Positions 28,711 through 37,407 of a stretch of 64,000 nucleotides of DNA are shown one piece after another. The stretch is from Planctomycetota bacterium (GTDB taxonomy: Bacteria > Planctomycetota > MHYJ01 > WSZJ01). The translations under genes were made by a program, and so were the position numbers. Numbering within the stretch: the first letter of the stretch is position 1; every line of letters starts with the position of its first letter. Where the stretch lies: the NCBI GenBank assembly GCA_009773755.1, contig WSZJ01000014.1, forward strand, positions 19,556-83,555, written 5' to 3'. A model generated the notes under the pieces. The model searched no databases. It was given only the letters and a program-made list of their open reading frames with translations, and was not told the DNA's origin.

Positions 28711-29553
28711 ATGAAATTGTGCGCTCTTCCCGTAATCGCCCTTCTGGCCGCCCTGCAGGCCCACGCCGGCGGCGTCACCTGGGAGAAGTCGTTCGAGGAA
28801 GCCAAAGTCAAGGCCGGGCTCGAAGGCCGGCTGATGTACCTCGACTTCTTCACCGACTGGTGAGGCTATTGCAAGAAAATGGATGCGGATACGTATCCAC
28901 GGGCGGACGTCGTTGAAGCGCTGAAGCCGTACCTCTGCGTGCACATCAATGCGGAGAAGGAAGGGAAGGACGTCGCCAGCAAGTACGGCGTGAACAGTTT
29001 CCCGCGGCTGATGATCCTGGACCCGATGGGGAACAAGCTGATGGAGATCAAGGGGAAGCCGCAGGACGAGGGGTTCGGCGAGCGGCTGCCTTACGACATT
29101 CATAACGCGATGGCGGTGGCGGCGAAGGCCGGGGATTTCAAGGTCTCCGCGGCGAGCATGGTGTATCTGAGACGGTGGTTCGAAGGCACCGAAGCGCGCA
29201 AGGCCGCCGAGGACTGGTACAAGCAGCTCGAGGCGAACGCCGACTTCAAGGCGGCGTACGACGAGGCGCAGAAGAAGCTGGAAGACGGGCTGGCGAAGGC
29301 GAAGGAAGAAGCGGTCGGCCAGCGTGAGGCGCTCGAGAAGGCGCGCATCGTCGCCGAGGAGAAGGAGCGCAAGGACCTCATGGCGACGGCCGCCGAGCAT
29401 TCGAAGAAAAGCCGGCGCAAGGAAGCGATCGAGTGCTGGCAGAAGGTCAATGACCGCTGGCCGGACTCGGAAGAAGCGAAGACGGCGCGCGGGAAGCTGA
29501 AATTTTTCGGCGTCAAGGTCGAGGAGCCGAAGCAGGATCCAGCGCCGAAATAA
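28711..29553 (+). CDS. Exported thioredoxin-like selenoprotein (in-frame TGA as Sec in UGYC)
   Basis: A 280-residue frame when the TGA at 28861-28863 is read through. A signal peptide (MKLCALPVIALLAALQAHAG) is followed by a thioredoxin_7-like domain: VTWEKSFEEAKVKA, LMYLDFFTDW, then U51-G-Y-C54-KKMDADTYPRADV, HINAEKEGKDVASKYGVNSF with the cis-Pro (SFPRLMILD). Relatives have WCGYCKKM or WCxxCK at this site, so TGA stands exactly for the first, nucleophilic Cys. The second half (about 130-270) is a charged coiled coil. The start has a good ribosome site (GAGGAG at 28698-28703). Stopping at the TGA would give a useless 50-residue peptide. It probably performs disulfide or selenenylsulfide exchange outside the cytoplasm. 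The alternatives, a nonsense mutation or a TGC-to-TGA base error, cannot be excluded without homologues. Confidence 0.85.
28880..28899 (+). promoter_or_regulatory. SECIS-like hairpin after the UGYC TGA
   Basis: TGGAT (28880-28884) pairs perfectly with ATCCA (28895-28899) around the 10-base loop GCGGATACGT, which begins with G. The loop G is 21 bases after the TGA. Stem length, loop size, loop G and distance fit the bacterial SECIS consensus. An alternative shorter stem uses GGATACGTATCC. The hairpin lies within the coding sequence, as bacterial SECIS elements do. Confidence 0.55.
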
Positions 29554-29602
29554 GGGCTCCGCTGCCGTAGAGTAAGATCTGCCCGCACTCCGGGGAGGAT
29601 CC

Positions 29603-32600
29603 ATGACCGGGCGGAACGAGCCTCAGGAACTCCTGTACGGGCTGCTCGCGCTTCAGATGGGGAAGCTCCGGAAGCAGGATCTGGTCGGGGCGGTCGAGAT
29701 CTGGCTGAACGATCTGGACCTGGAGCGCCTGGGGTCGTCCGCCGCCCATCGAGACCTCAGGTCGGTCCTGAGGGAACAGAAACTGGTGGCTTCAGCAGCG
29801 GAAGAAGACGTCGAGGCCGCGGTCCAGTGCATGCCCGAAGCGGGGCCGGAGAGGGGTCCGGCGATCGAGGACGACCTGCGCCGATGCCTGCTCGACCTCG
29901 AACCGCCCCAAGCCTTGCGCGCCTGGCTGCTGTCTCTCGGCGCGCGCGCTTCCCAGACGCCCTGGAGTCCTGTTCCGCGCGAGGACCGCTATGTTCTGAG
30001 CGCGGAAATCGGGAGGGGAGGGCTCGGAAGCGTGTTCGACGCGGAGGACCGGGACCTGGGGCGCGAAGTGGCGATCAAGGTCCTCCGCGACGGGGGACAG
30101 GCCGATGCGGAGCGCTTCGTCCGAGAGGCGAAGCTGACAGCCCGGCTAGACCACCCGAACGTCGTACCTGTCCATGATTTCGGCCTGCTGTCCGCCTCGG
30201 GCGGAAACCCGAAGCTTTTCCTCTGCATGAAGCGCATCCGGGGCCGGACGCTGAGAGACCTGGTGGACGGCCTTTGCGCCGGCGCCGCGGAGGCGAGGCG
30301 CACGTTGTCGCGAGCGCGGCTGCTGGCGATCTTCCAGGACGTCTGCCTCGGAGTCGCCTACGCGCACTCCCGCGGGATCATCCACCGCGACCTGAAACCG
30401 GCCAACGTGATGGTCGGCGAATTCGGCGAGACTCTCGTGGTCGACTGGGGGCTCGCGAAAATCGCCGGCGCGCCGGAGGAAGTCACCGCGGAACATCCGG
30501 TGAGGCAGGTGCCGGACCAGGATGCAACGCAGTTGACTCTCGCGGGAAGCGTCCTGGGCACACCGGCCTACATGGCTCCGGAGCAGGCTGAGGGGAGGCT
30601 GGAAGACGTCGACGCGCGCAGCGACATCTACGCCCTCGGCGCGATCCTGTACGTCCTCCTTACGTGGCAGCTTCCATGGCCGGCGGGCCCGAATCCTTCC
30701 ACGCGACGCGGGCTTCCCATGCTGCCCTCCGAACGTGTCGCCGCGGAGGGCCCGGAAGGCAACCCGCCAGTGTCCCCCGACCTCGACGCGATCTGCCTCC
30801 GCGCGATGGCGGTCCGCAGGGAAGACCGCTTCCAGTCCGCTATGGAGTTGCACCACGAAATCCAGCTCTTCCTGGAAGGCGTGAAAGATCGAGAACGGAA
30901 CCATGGCCTGGCGGAGGGGGCGGTGGCGAAGGCGAAGGCGGCGATGGAGCGGCAGAAGCGGCTCGTGGACGATGCGAAGCTTGCGGCCGAGGAGGCGAAG
31001 AAGGTGCTGAAGGAGTTGAAGCCGACGGACGACAAGGCGGCGCTCTGGGCGGCGCAAGACAGGGCGAAGGAGCTGGAATTCGGGGCGATCGACGCGTTCG
31101 GCGAGGCGAATGCGGAGTTGACGGTCGCGCTGGGGCACGAGAAGGAGCACCTGGATGCGAGGCGGCTGCGGGCTGAGCTGCACTGGAAACGGTATCTCGA
31201 GGCGGAGGCGCGCGACGACGAGAAGGAGATGCGGGTCGATCGCGCCATTGTGGAGAGGTACAACGACGGGCCTTTCGACGCGTTGTTGAACGGCGACGGA
31301 ACGCTGACGGTGCGGACGCGGGCATATCCGTGCCTGTGTCTGGCCGATGGACGGACGGTGAAACCGGAGGAACTGGCGTGGCAGGGGTATCACCCGTTTT
31401 CGGGAAGGGCGCTGGACGGTCACACCCGGGCTGAAGGGCTGCCTGCGCTGGAGCCAGGGGAACCAGTCAGACTCAAAGTGCATGCGGCGACCTGCGGGGC
31501 GGTCGCGCTCGACGGCGCGGAGGTGTGGTTGTTTCGATATCAGGAGGCCGGCCGGCGGCTGATGCCAGGAACGCCCGACTTTCGCGCGACGAATGTCGCC
31601 GTGAGGTGCATCGCCGTGCCGCCAGCCGTCGTCGATGCGCTCTTCGAGCCGTCATCCCCGTATCGTCCGCAGGGACCCGGACTCTACCTCGGCCGCACGC
31701 CGATCGACCGGCAAGCTCTTCCGATGGGCTCGTATCTCCTGTTGGTTTCCCACGAGGGGCGCGCGCCGCAGCGCGTGCCGGTGTCGATTCCCCGTTGCGG
31801 CGCATGCGAGCAGGAGGTGACGCTTTTTCGGCCCGAGGAAATCCCGCCGGGGTTCATCCCGATTCCCGCGGGAGCGTTCGGGTACCAGGGCGACCCACTG
31901 AATCCGTACGCCTTTCCCGCCGAGACGATAACCGTGGACGACATCTTCTTCGCCCGTTACCCCGTGACCTGCCGCGAGTATGCGGAATTCCTGAATGATC
32001 TCGCGAAGACGCGGCCCGAGGAAGCGGCGCGCCGGGTCCCCCGCGGGTCGCCGGAGAGCGATTTCTACTGGACTGGTCCGCCTGGCCCTGAGCGAGCGGA
32101 AGGACCGTACGCGGTTCCAACGGAGGCCTGGTTCGCGTGGGCGCCTGCCATGGTCAAGTCGAAGGCGCGACGGCTCACGGGCTGTCCCGTGGATTGGGAG
32201 GAAGACTGGCCTGTCTTCGGCGTCTCGTGGGAGGACGGGATGGCGTACTGCGCCTGGAAGCGCGGACGCGAAGCACGGCTGACGACGCTTCCGCATGAGC
32301 TGGAATGGGAGAAGTCGGCGCGCGGCACTGATTGGAGATATTTCGTCTGGGGACGCCACTGGGACGATCGTTGGGCGAACGCGAACCGCTCGGCGCCCGG
32401 CGGGCTGCGCCCGTCCCGCGTCGACGAGTTCTCACCGGACGAATCGCCGTACGGCGTTCGCGGGCTGGCCGGGAACAGTCGCGACTTTTGCCTCAACGAC
32501 CCCGGACCGGACTATTTCGGCTGGCGGATTTCGCGCGGCGGCCGATGGGCGGATTCGGGCATCAACGCGCGCGCGACGAATCGCACGGGCTACACAACGC

Positions 32601-32665
32601 GAATCGTCAACGATAGTCTCGGGTTCCGTACGGCATCCGTCATCCGACTCTCAAGGACACCTTAA
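29603..32665 (+). CDS. Ser/Thr protein kinase/FGE-like fusion protein
   Basis: A 1020-residue protein; GGGGAGGA lies six bases before the ATG. An N-terminal helical region precedes the kinase domain from about residue 130: EIGRGGLGSV, VAIKV with Lys159, HRDLKPANVM, VVDWGLAKI, GTPAYMAPEQ, LGAILYVLLTWQLP. A coiled region (AEGAVAKAKAAMERQKRLVD) and a beta-rich linker follow. The C-terminus is FGE/SUMF1-like: GFIPIPAGAFGYQGD, YPVTCREYAEFLNDLAKT, PVFGVSWEDGMAYCAWKR, LPHELEWEKSARGTDW, DESPYGVRGLAGNSRDFC, RGGRWADSG. No FGE catalytic cysteine pair is present and DFG is DWG. It is paired with the next gene, 46 bp downstream. Confidence 0.93.
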   Translation: MTGRNEPQELLYGLLALQMGKLRKQDLVGAVEIWLNDLDLERLGSSAAHRDLRSVLREQKLVASAAEEDVEAAVQCMPEAGPERGPAIEDDLRRCLLDLEPPQALRAWLLSLGARASQTPWSPVPREDRYVLSAEIGRGGLGSVFDAEDRDLGREVAIKVLRDGGQADAERFVREAKLTARLDHPNVVPVHDFGLLSASGGNPKLFLCMKRIRGRTLRDLVDGLCAGAAEARRTLSRARLLAIFQDVCLGVAYAHSRGIIHRDLKPANVMVGEFGETLVVDWGLAKIAGAPEEVTAEHPVRQVPDQDATQLTLAGSVLGTPAYMAPEQAEGRLEDVDARSDIYALGAILYVLLTWQLPWPAGPNPSTRRGLPMLPSERVAAEGPEGNPPVSPDLDAICLRAMAVRREDRFQSAMELHHEIQLFLEGVKDRERNHGLAEGAVAKAKAAMERQKRLVDDAKLAAEEAKKVLKELKPTDDKAALWAAQDRAKELEFGAIDAFGEANAELTVALGHEKEHLDARRLRAELHWKRYLEAEARDDEKEMRVDRAIVERYNDGPFDALLNGDGTLTVRTRAYPCLCLADGRTVKPEELAWQGYHPFSGRALDGHTRAEGLPALEPGEPVRLKVHAATCGAVALDGAEVWLFRYQEAGRRLMPGTPDFRATNVAVRCIAVPPAVVDALFEPSSPYRPQGPGLYLGRTPIDRQALPMGSYLLLVSHEGRAPQRVPVSIPRCGACEQEVTLFRPEEIPPGFIPIPAGAFGYQGDPLNPYAFPAETITVDDIFFARYPVTCREYAEFLNDLAKTRPEEAARRVPRGSPESDFYWTGPPGPERAEGPYAVPTEAWFAWAPAMVKSKARRLTGCPVDWEEDWPVFGVSWEDGMAYCAWKRGREARLTTLPHELEWEKSARGTDWRYFVWGRHWDDRWANANRSAPGGLRPSRVDEFSPDESPYGVRGLAGNSRDFCLNDPGPDYFGWRISRGGRWADSGINARATNRTGYTTRIVNDSLGFRTASVIRLSRTP

Positions 32666-32711
32666 CCCGCTCTTGTCTGTCCCGCCGTCCCTCACCACCG
32701 GGAGCTGTCGA

Positions 32712-35426
32712 GTGACTCGCGAAGCCGATCTGGAATTCGGGCTTGCCGTCCTGCGCCTGAAGTTCGTCACGCCGGAGCAGCTCGAACGCGTGATGGCGGC
32801 GCGGCTGGGCCCGGCGCTTCGTGACCAGTTGCTGGCGTCGGGGGCGCTGACCGAGGACCAGGCTCACGCCGCCGACGAAGCGGCGCGCGGCTCCGGCCGG
32901 TACCGCCTCGGGCCCGAACTCGGCCACGGCGCGCTGGGGCGGGTCGTGCAGGCGTTCGACTCGTCCCTCAAGCGCGACGTTGCGGTGAAACTGGTGCTCG
33001 AAAACCTTCCGGCGGAACTTCGCGAACGCTTCGTCCGCGAAGCCGAGCTTTCCGGCCGGCTCGAGCATCCGAACATCGTGCCGGTCTATGATTTCGGGGA
33101 GCTGGAGGGAAAGAAACTATTCCTCTGCATGAAGCGCGTCCACGGACGCGACATGGCGAAGCTGCTGAAGGACCTGGTGAAGGGAGACGCGGCCACGTGC
33201 GAAATGTACTCGCGGGCGCGGCTGCTCGCGCTGTTCCAGGACATCTGTCTCGGCGTTGCGTTCGCGCACTCGAAGGGGATCATCCATCGCGACCTCAAGC
33301 CGTCGAACGTGATGATCGGCGATTACGGCGAAACGCTGATCGTGGACTGGGGGCTCGCCAAGGAAAAGTCGGTAGTCGGGAGCCGGGAGTCGGGAGAAAC
33401 GACGCTGACTGAGGCGAACACGACCGACGCGACGATCGTCTATGCGCGAGAGACGGGTTCGTCGTCTCGGACAATGGAGGGCGAGATCGTCGGCACGCCG
33501 GACTACATGCCGCCCGAGCAGGCCGCGGGGCGCCTTGCGGACGTGGACGAGCGCAGTGACATCTACTCGCTGGGCGCGATTCTTTTCGAGATCCTGACGT
33601 TCCAGCCGCCTATCGCGGCGAAGTCGCTGAAGGAGCTGCTCGGCAAGGTGCGCTCCGGCGTGGTGCGGAAGCCCTCGAGCGTCGTTGCCGCGATTCCGCA
33701 GGAGCTGGATGCGATCTGCCTGAAGGCGCTCGCGTTGAGGCGCGAAGACCGATACCAGACGGCGAAGGCGCTTCACGACGAAATCCAGCTCTTTCTCGAA
33801 GGAGTGAAGGAGCGCGAGCGCAGGAAGCAGGAGGCGCGCGAGCGTTTCGAGGCGGGGCGGCGGTGGTTCGCGCGGTACCGGGAGCTGCGGGGCGAGATCG
33901 AGGCCCAGGACAAGGTCGTCAAGGAGTGGGCCGGCAAGATCAAGCCGCACCAGCCGCCGGAGGAGAAACGGCCGCTGTGGGACGCCGAGGCGCGGCTGAG
34001 GGCGCTTCGCGAGGATCGCATCGAGGCGTTCGCGCAGGCGTCGGCGGAATTCGGCCAGGCGCTGACGGTGGACGCGGCGTCGGCAGAGGCCTCGGACGGA
34101 AAGTGCGAGTTGTATCTCGACCGGTTTCTGGAAGCGGAGGGGAAGCGGGATCGGGAAGAGATGCTGCTGAATCGCAAGGTGCTCGCGACGTACGACCGGG
34201 AAGGGAAGCACGCCGCGCGTCTGGACGCGCCGGGGAAGCTGACGCTTCGGACGTTTGCGTACGGCTGCGACTGCCTGCGGCCCGTGAAGCATCCGGAATG
34301 GCGCGTGGAAATCGCGGAGGCGGTCTCGGTCCCGTGGCGCGACGGCCGGCCGCGCCCGGACCTGCCCCTGACGGACACGGACTGCCCCGTCCCCGCCGTT
34401 TCGACGTTCCCTGAAGGCGTACGGTGGGGCCACACCGGGACGTGCGTCCGGCGCGAAGTCACGGGAGTCGAGGTTTCCATCGCGAATTACGAAGAGCGCG
34501 ACAAGCGCCTCGTGCTGGGGCCAGAGCGCGTTCTCGGCCGGACGCCGCTTCCGGACGTCGTCGTGCCGCGCGGTTCGTGGCTGTGCGTCCTCCGGCACCC
34601 GGACTTCGCCCCTGTGCGCCTGCCGGTCCGGATGGACCGCGGCGGCGCGTGGACTCAGGAGGTCAACCTTTACCGGGCCGACGAAATCCCGGAGGGGTTC
34701 TGTTTCGTCCCCGGCGGACCGTTCATCTTCAGCGGCACCTGGGCGGGCGGCCACGAAGCGGAGACGAAGGTGACGGAGGACCTCTTCGTCGCGCGCTTCG
34801 CGACGACCTGCGCCGGGTACCTGGAGTTCCTGAACGACCTCTGCGCGCAAGGGCAGACGCCGGAAGCCCGCAAACGCCAGCCGCGCGAAGGAGACCGGAA
34901 GTGGTGGATCGAGGAGGGCGGGCGGTTCCGCCTGCCGACGCCCGCGGAAGACTCGAGGATGGAGTGGGACCTTCGCTGGCCTGTGCTCTCCGTGAACTGG
35001 TTCGACGCCGTGGCGTACTGCGCGTGGAAGTCGAAGCGTGACGGCCGGGTCCATGCGCTGCTGCACGAGGAGGAATACGAGAAGGCCGTGAGAGGCGTGG
35101 ACGGCCGTGTCTTCTCCTACGGAAACGAGTACGACGGGAGCTACTCGCACACGAATGCTTCGATTCCCGGGAAAGTCACCCCGATGCCGGTGGATTCGTT
35201 CCCGATCGATGAATCGCCCTACGGTCTTCGCGGCCTCTCGGGAGGGATCATGACGTGGGGCTTCAGCGCGCCGCCGGTTCCCTTGCACGCCTGGCGCAGC
35301 CTCAGAGGCGGGACGTGGAACTATCCCTTCCCCTACGCGCGCACAGGCGAACGGCGCGGCGATCTGCCCACCAACGTGACCTCGCTCCACGGGTTGCGCG
35401 TCGTTGTGCGGCCGAGGAGTTCGTAA
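32712..35426 (+). CDS. Ser/Thr protein kinase/FGE-like fusion protein
   Basis: A 904-residue protein starting at GTG 32712 (VTREADLEFGLAVLRLKF); the frame is open far upstream but overlaps the previous gene and shows nothing conserved there. The kinase domain is ELGHGALGRV, VAVKLV, HRDLKPSNVM, LIVDWGLAKEK, GTPDYMPPEQ. The region after the activation loop holds KSVVGSRESGE, whose DNA (GTAGTCGGGAGCCGGGAGTC) resembles the low-complexity intergenic repeats. The C-terminal FGE-like domain has FVARFATTCAGYLEFLNDL, PVLSVNWFDAVAYCAWK, LLHEEEYEKAVRGVDGRVF, DESPYGLRGLSGGIMTWG and RGGTW. It is closest to the 18810 gene. No FGE cysteines are present. Confidence 0.92.
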   Translation: MTREADLEFGLAVLRLKFVTPEQLERVMAARLGPALRDQLLASGALTEDQAHAADEAARGSGRYRLGPELGHGALGRVVQAFDSSLKRDVAVKLVLENLPAELRERFVREAELSGRLEHPNIVPVYDFGELEGKKLFLCMKRVHGRDMAKLLKDLVKGDAATCEMYSRARLLALFQDICLGVAFAHSKGIIHRDLKPSNVMIGDYGETLIVDWGLAKEKSVVGSRESGETTLTEANTTDATIVYARETGSSSRTMEGEIVGTPDYMPPEQAAGRLADVDERSDIYSLGAILFEILTFQPPIAAKSLKELLGKVRSGVVRKPSSVVAAIPQELDAICLKALALRREDRYQTAKALHDEIQLFLEGVKERERRKQEARERFEAGRRWFARYRELRGEIEAQDKVVKEWAGKIKPHQPPEEKRPLWDAEARLRALREDRIEAFAQASAEFGQALTVDAASAEASDGKCELYLDRFLEAEGKRDREEMLLNRKVLATYDREGKHAARLDAPGKLTLRTFAYGCDCLRPVKHPEWRVEIAEAVSVPWRDGRPRPDLPLTDTDCPVPAVSTFPEGVRWGHTGTCVRREVTGVEVSIANYEERDKRLVLGPERVLGRTPLPDVVVPRGSWLCVLRHPDFAPVRLPVRMDRGGAWTQEVNLYRADEIPEGFCFVPGGPFIFSGTWAGGHEAETKVTEDLFVARFATTCAGYLEFLNDLCAQGQTPEARKRQPREGDRKWWIEEGGRFRLPTPAEDSRMEWDLRWPVLSVNWFDAVAYCAWKSKRDGRVHALLHEEEYEKAVRGVDGRVFSYGNEYDGSYSHTNASIPGKVTPMPVDSFPIDESPYGLRGLSGGIMTWGFSAPPVPLHAWRSLRGGTWNYPFPYARTGERRGDLPTNVTSLHGLRVVVRPRSS

Positions 35427-35484
35427 GCTCGTTCGAGGCGCCTCGCGCGATTGCCTGCGATCCGCGCTTGAGAGAATCCTGACG

Positions 35485-35712
35485 TCAAGCGACGGAATAC
35501 TCTCGGATCTCGACTCGAACGCCTTCTTTCGCGGCTTGCTCGGCCGTCTGGAGCAACTCTGCGGAGGCGGCCTCGTCGATGTACGCCTCGCCGCAGACCG
35601 GGCAGACCTGTGCCGGCACTCCTCGAACGACCAGAGTCAGGGCGCCCCGCTCCAATGTCACGGTCGTCTTACCCGCAGCCGTGGCGCCATTCCTGCAGAT
35701 CACGCAAATCAT
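35485..35712 (-). CDS. MqsA-type antitoxin (YgiT-type zinc finger)
   Basis: A 75-residue protein beginning MICVICRNG, with zinc-binding CxxC at 3-6 and 37-40 (VCPVCGEAY), then a helical end (AASAELLQTAEQAAKEG, VRVEIREYSVA). This is the short YgiT-type zinc-finger protein usually encoded directly after a DUF4258 (MqsR-like) toxin and acting as antitoxin or repressor. It lacks the C-terminal HTH of full MqsA, as many of these short relatives do. Its ATG overlaps the stop of the small upstream frame by four bases. Confidence 0.8.
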   Translation of the reverse strand: MICVICRNGATAAGKTTVTLERGALTLVVRGVPAQVCPVCGEAYIDEAASAELLQTAEQAAKEGVRVEIREYSVA

Positions 35713-35834
35713 GTTCGTTTGCTCCTGAAGTCGGGGTACTCCTGGAGAACTTCTCCGCCCGCCACGACTCCGGCCGCGTCCGCAACTGAAATGCCGCGCT
35801 CGAACATCCGTTGGAGTGCGTGAAGCCGGAACAC
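35709..35834 (-). CDS. Short DUF4258-like toxin (possibly truncated)
   Basis: A 41-residue frame from GTG 35834: VFRLHALQRMFERGIS, VADAAGVVAGGEVLQEYPD, ending FRSKRT. The H-A-L-x-R-M-x-E-R-G-I core and the GEVxxEYPD block are typical of DUF4258 proteins, which usually run 80-100 residues with a further beta sheet after YPD. Here the frame stops at once, overlapping the antitoxin start, so the toxin is truncated or very small. An upstream extension in frame lacks an ATG. The pairing with the YgiT-type zinc finger supports the call. Confidence 0.55.
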   Translation of the reverse strand: MFRLHALQRMFERGISVADAAGVVAGGEVLQEYPDFRSKRT

Positions 35835-36017
35835 GAGGCGAGAGTAGGGCAGCGGTTCCTCCTTCAGGAAAAATGCGAACTCGGATTCTATCTCCTGCGA
35901 GTCGCGTCCGGGCGCGGGTTCTCAACCGCCGCGTCGTCGCCTTCGCGCCCAACCCGCCCCGCACGGTGTCGTTGTATGAGCAGGTATCGATGCCATATCC
36001 ACCTGCAGGAGATCGCC

Positions 36018-36719
36018 ATGCGAGGATTTGTCCTTGTTTTTCCCATGTGCGCCCTGGCCGCGGGTTGTGCGGGCAACGGCACTGATGCACGGCACGAAAA
36101 GTCCTCTGCGGCGACCGCGGTCGATGGCATTCACGCCGAGATCAATCCCGTTCATCCGAAGATTGCGCGCGAGATCCAGAACGGGTCCGTGAGAATCGAC
36201 TGGAACGGCCTCAGGTTGGAACAGCTCATCCATGGGGTCGCTCTCGCGACAGGTCGCGTCTTTGTCTTCGATCGGCGCAGAGTGGAAGGGAAGCCTCCGG
36301 CCAACCTCAGTCGCAGTTGCGAAATCCAGCTTCAACAGCTGTACCTGCTGCTGGAAACGGTTTTAGCAGGAAACCAACTTGCATGTTTGCCGCAGACGGT
36401 GCCGCTTTCCGCAGTGTCGAGTTGGGAGGTCCTCCGCGTAGTACCCCGAATGTATTCCCGCAAAGGAGCGAATCCCTACCTTGAAGAATCGAATTCCATT
36501 TCCGCGTCGGATATTCCGTTTCTGGTCGTCGCTGGACCTGACATGCCGGCGAGCGCGGTGAGGCGCGCCCTCGTTCGGATCCACCGAAGGTCAGGAATGC
36601 CAGGAACACACGGCTCATCCTTAGACCCTTCGGAACAAGCTACCGACTCCGGGTCCGTAGACAACCCTCTCTGCGACCTTTTCCGCTTCCGGAGCCCCTA
36701 TCCCCAGTGCCTGAGATAG
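36018..36719 (+). CDS. Lipoprotein with a secretin N0-like domain
   Basis: A 233-residue protein with a lipobox signal (VFPMCALAAGC). Residues about 55-120 (IDWNGLRLEQLIHGVALATG, RVFVFDRRRVEGKPPANLS, LLLETVLAGNQLACLP) match the N-terminal N0 domain of the GspD encoded at 38903 almost block for block. There is no secretin barrel. It looks like a partial duplication of gspD that became a free-standing lipoprotein, possibly a pilotin-like or decoy partner of the secretin. A ribosome site, AGGAGA, precedes the ATG at 36018. Confidence 0.65.
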   Translation: MRGFVLVFPMCALAAGCAGNGTDARHEKSSAATAVDGIHAEINPVHPKIAREIQNGSVRIDWNGLRLEQLIHGVALATGRVFVFDRRRVEGKPPANLSRSCEIQLQQLYLLLETVLAGNQLACLPQTVPLSAVSSWEVLRVVPRMYSRKGANPYLEESNSISASDIPFLVVAGPDMPASAVRRALVRIHRRSGMPGTHGSSLDPSEQATDSGSVDNPLCDLFRFRSPYPQCLR

Positions 36720-36804
36720 CCTTCAACGGGTCCGGCATTCCCCGAAATCTCCAACTCGCCCCGCCCCCGCTCGTTAAACCTCTGCCCCCTTCCAGAGACC
36801 AAAC

Positions 36805-37407
36805 ATGTCCCCTGAAGAACGCGACCTTCTCAAGCGCTGCGAACGCGGAGAAGACGGCGCTTACCGCGAGCTGGTGGAGCGCTTCGAGCGGCCGCTGATC
36901 CAGTTCATCGTGCGGTACGTGGACGACAGGGCGCTGGCGGAGGACCTGTTCCAGGAGACGTTTCTGCGGGTGATCAAGAACCTGCGCACGTACCGGCCGG
37001 AGGGCGCGTTCTCGACGTGGCTGTACACGATCGCGCGCAACCTGTGCCTCGACCACATCAAGCACGTGCGCAAGGTGAAGATGACGTCGATGGAGTCGCC
37101 GGTCGGTGAAGAGGGCGGCAAGGTGCTGTACCTGCAGGACGTGCTGCGGGACGGCGGGATGGCGCCGGATGACCGCGCGGAGTTGACCGAAGAGGAACAG
37201 CGCGTGCGCGAGTGCGTGTCGCAGTTGCCGCCAGTGAAGAAGGAAGCGCTGATCCTGCGCGTCTACCACAGCCTTTCCTACAAGGAGATTGCGGAGATCA
37301 CCGACTGCCCGGTTGGGACGGCGAAGTTCCGGGTGCACGAAGCGATGCAGGCTCTGGGAGAGCTTGTGAGAGCGGGTTCGGGAGGAGAAGCGGAGGCGGT
37401 GCTGTGA
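36805..37407 (+). CDS. ECF RNA polymerase sigma factor
   Basis: A 200-residue classical ECF sigma-70: region 2 (YRELVERFERPLIQFIVRYV, ALAEDLFQETFLRVI, AFSTWLYTIARNLCLDHIK), a linker, and region 4 (LPPVKKEALILRVYHSLSYK, EIAEITDCPVGTAKFRVHEA). Its TGA overlaps the GTG of the FecR-type anti-sigma gene, so the two are co-translated. The sigma factor probably controls the secretion operon that follows, and may be held by its neighbour. Confidence 0.92.
   Translation: MSPEERDLLKRCERGEDGAYRELVERFERPLIQFIVRYVDDRALAEDLFQETFLRVIKNLRTYRPEGAFSTWLYTIARNLCLDHIKHVRKVKMTSMESPVGEEGGKVLYLQDVLRDGGMAPDDRAELTEEEQRVRECVSQLPPVKKEALILRVYHSLSYKEIAEITDCPVGTAKFRVHEAMQALGELVRAGSGGEAEAVL

Noticed and set aside
28861..28863. 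Global reassignment of TGA to an amino acid
   Set aside because: TGA ends many intact genes here (for example 908-910, 16467-16469, 42688-42690), so TGA is a normal stop in this genome and only specific positions are candidates for recoding.
32295..32711. N-terminal extension of the 32712 kinase gene
   Set aside because: It overlaps the end of the previous kinase gene and reads as its shadow frame; paralogue starts align at the GTG 32712.
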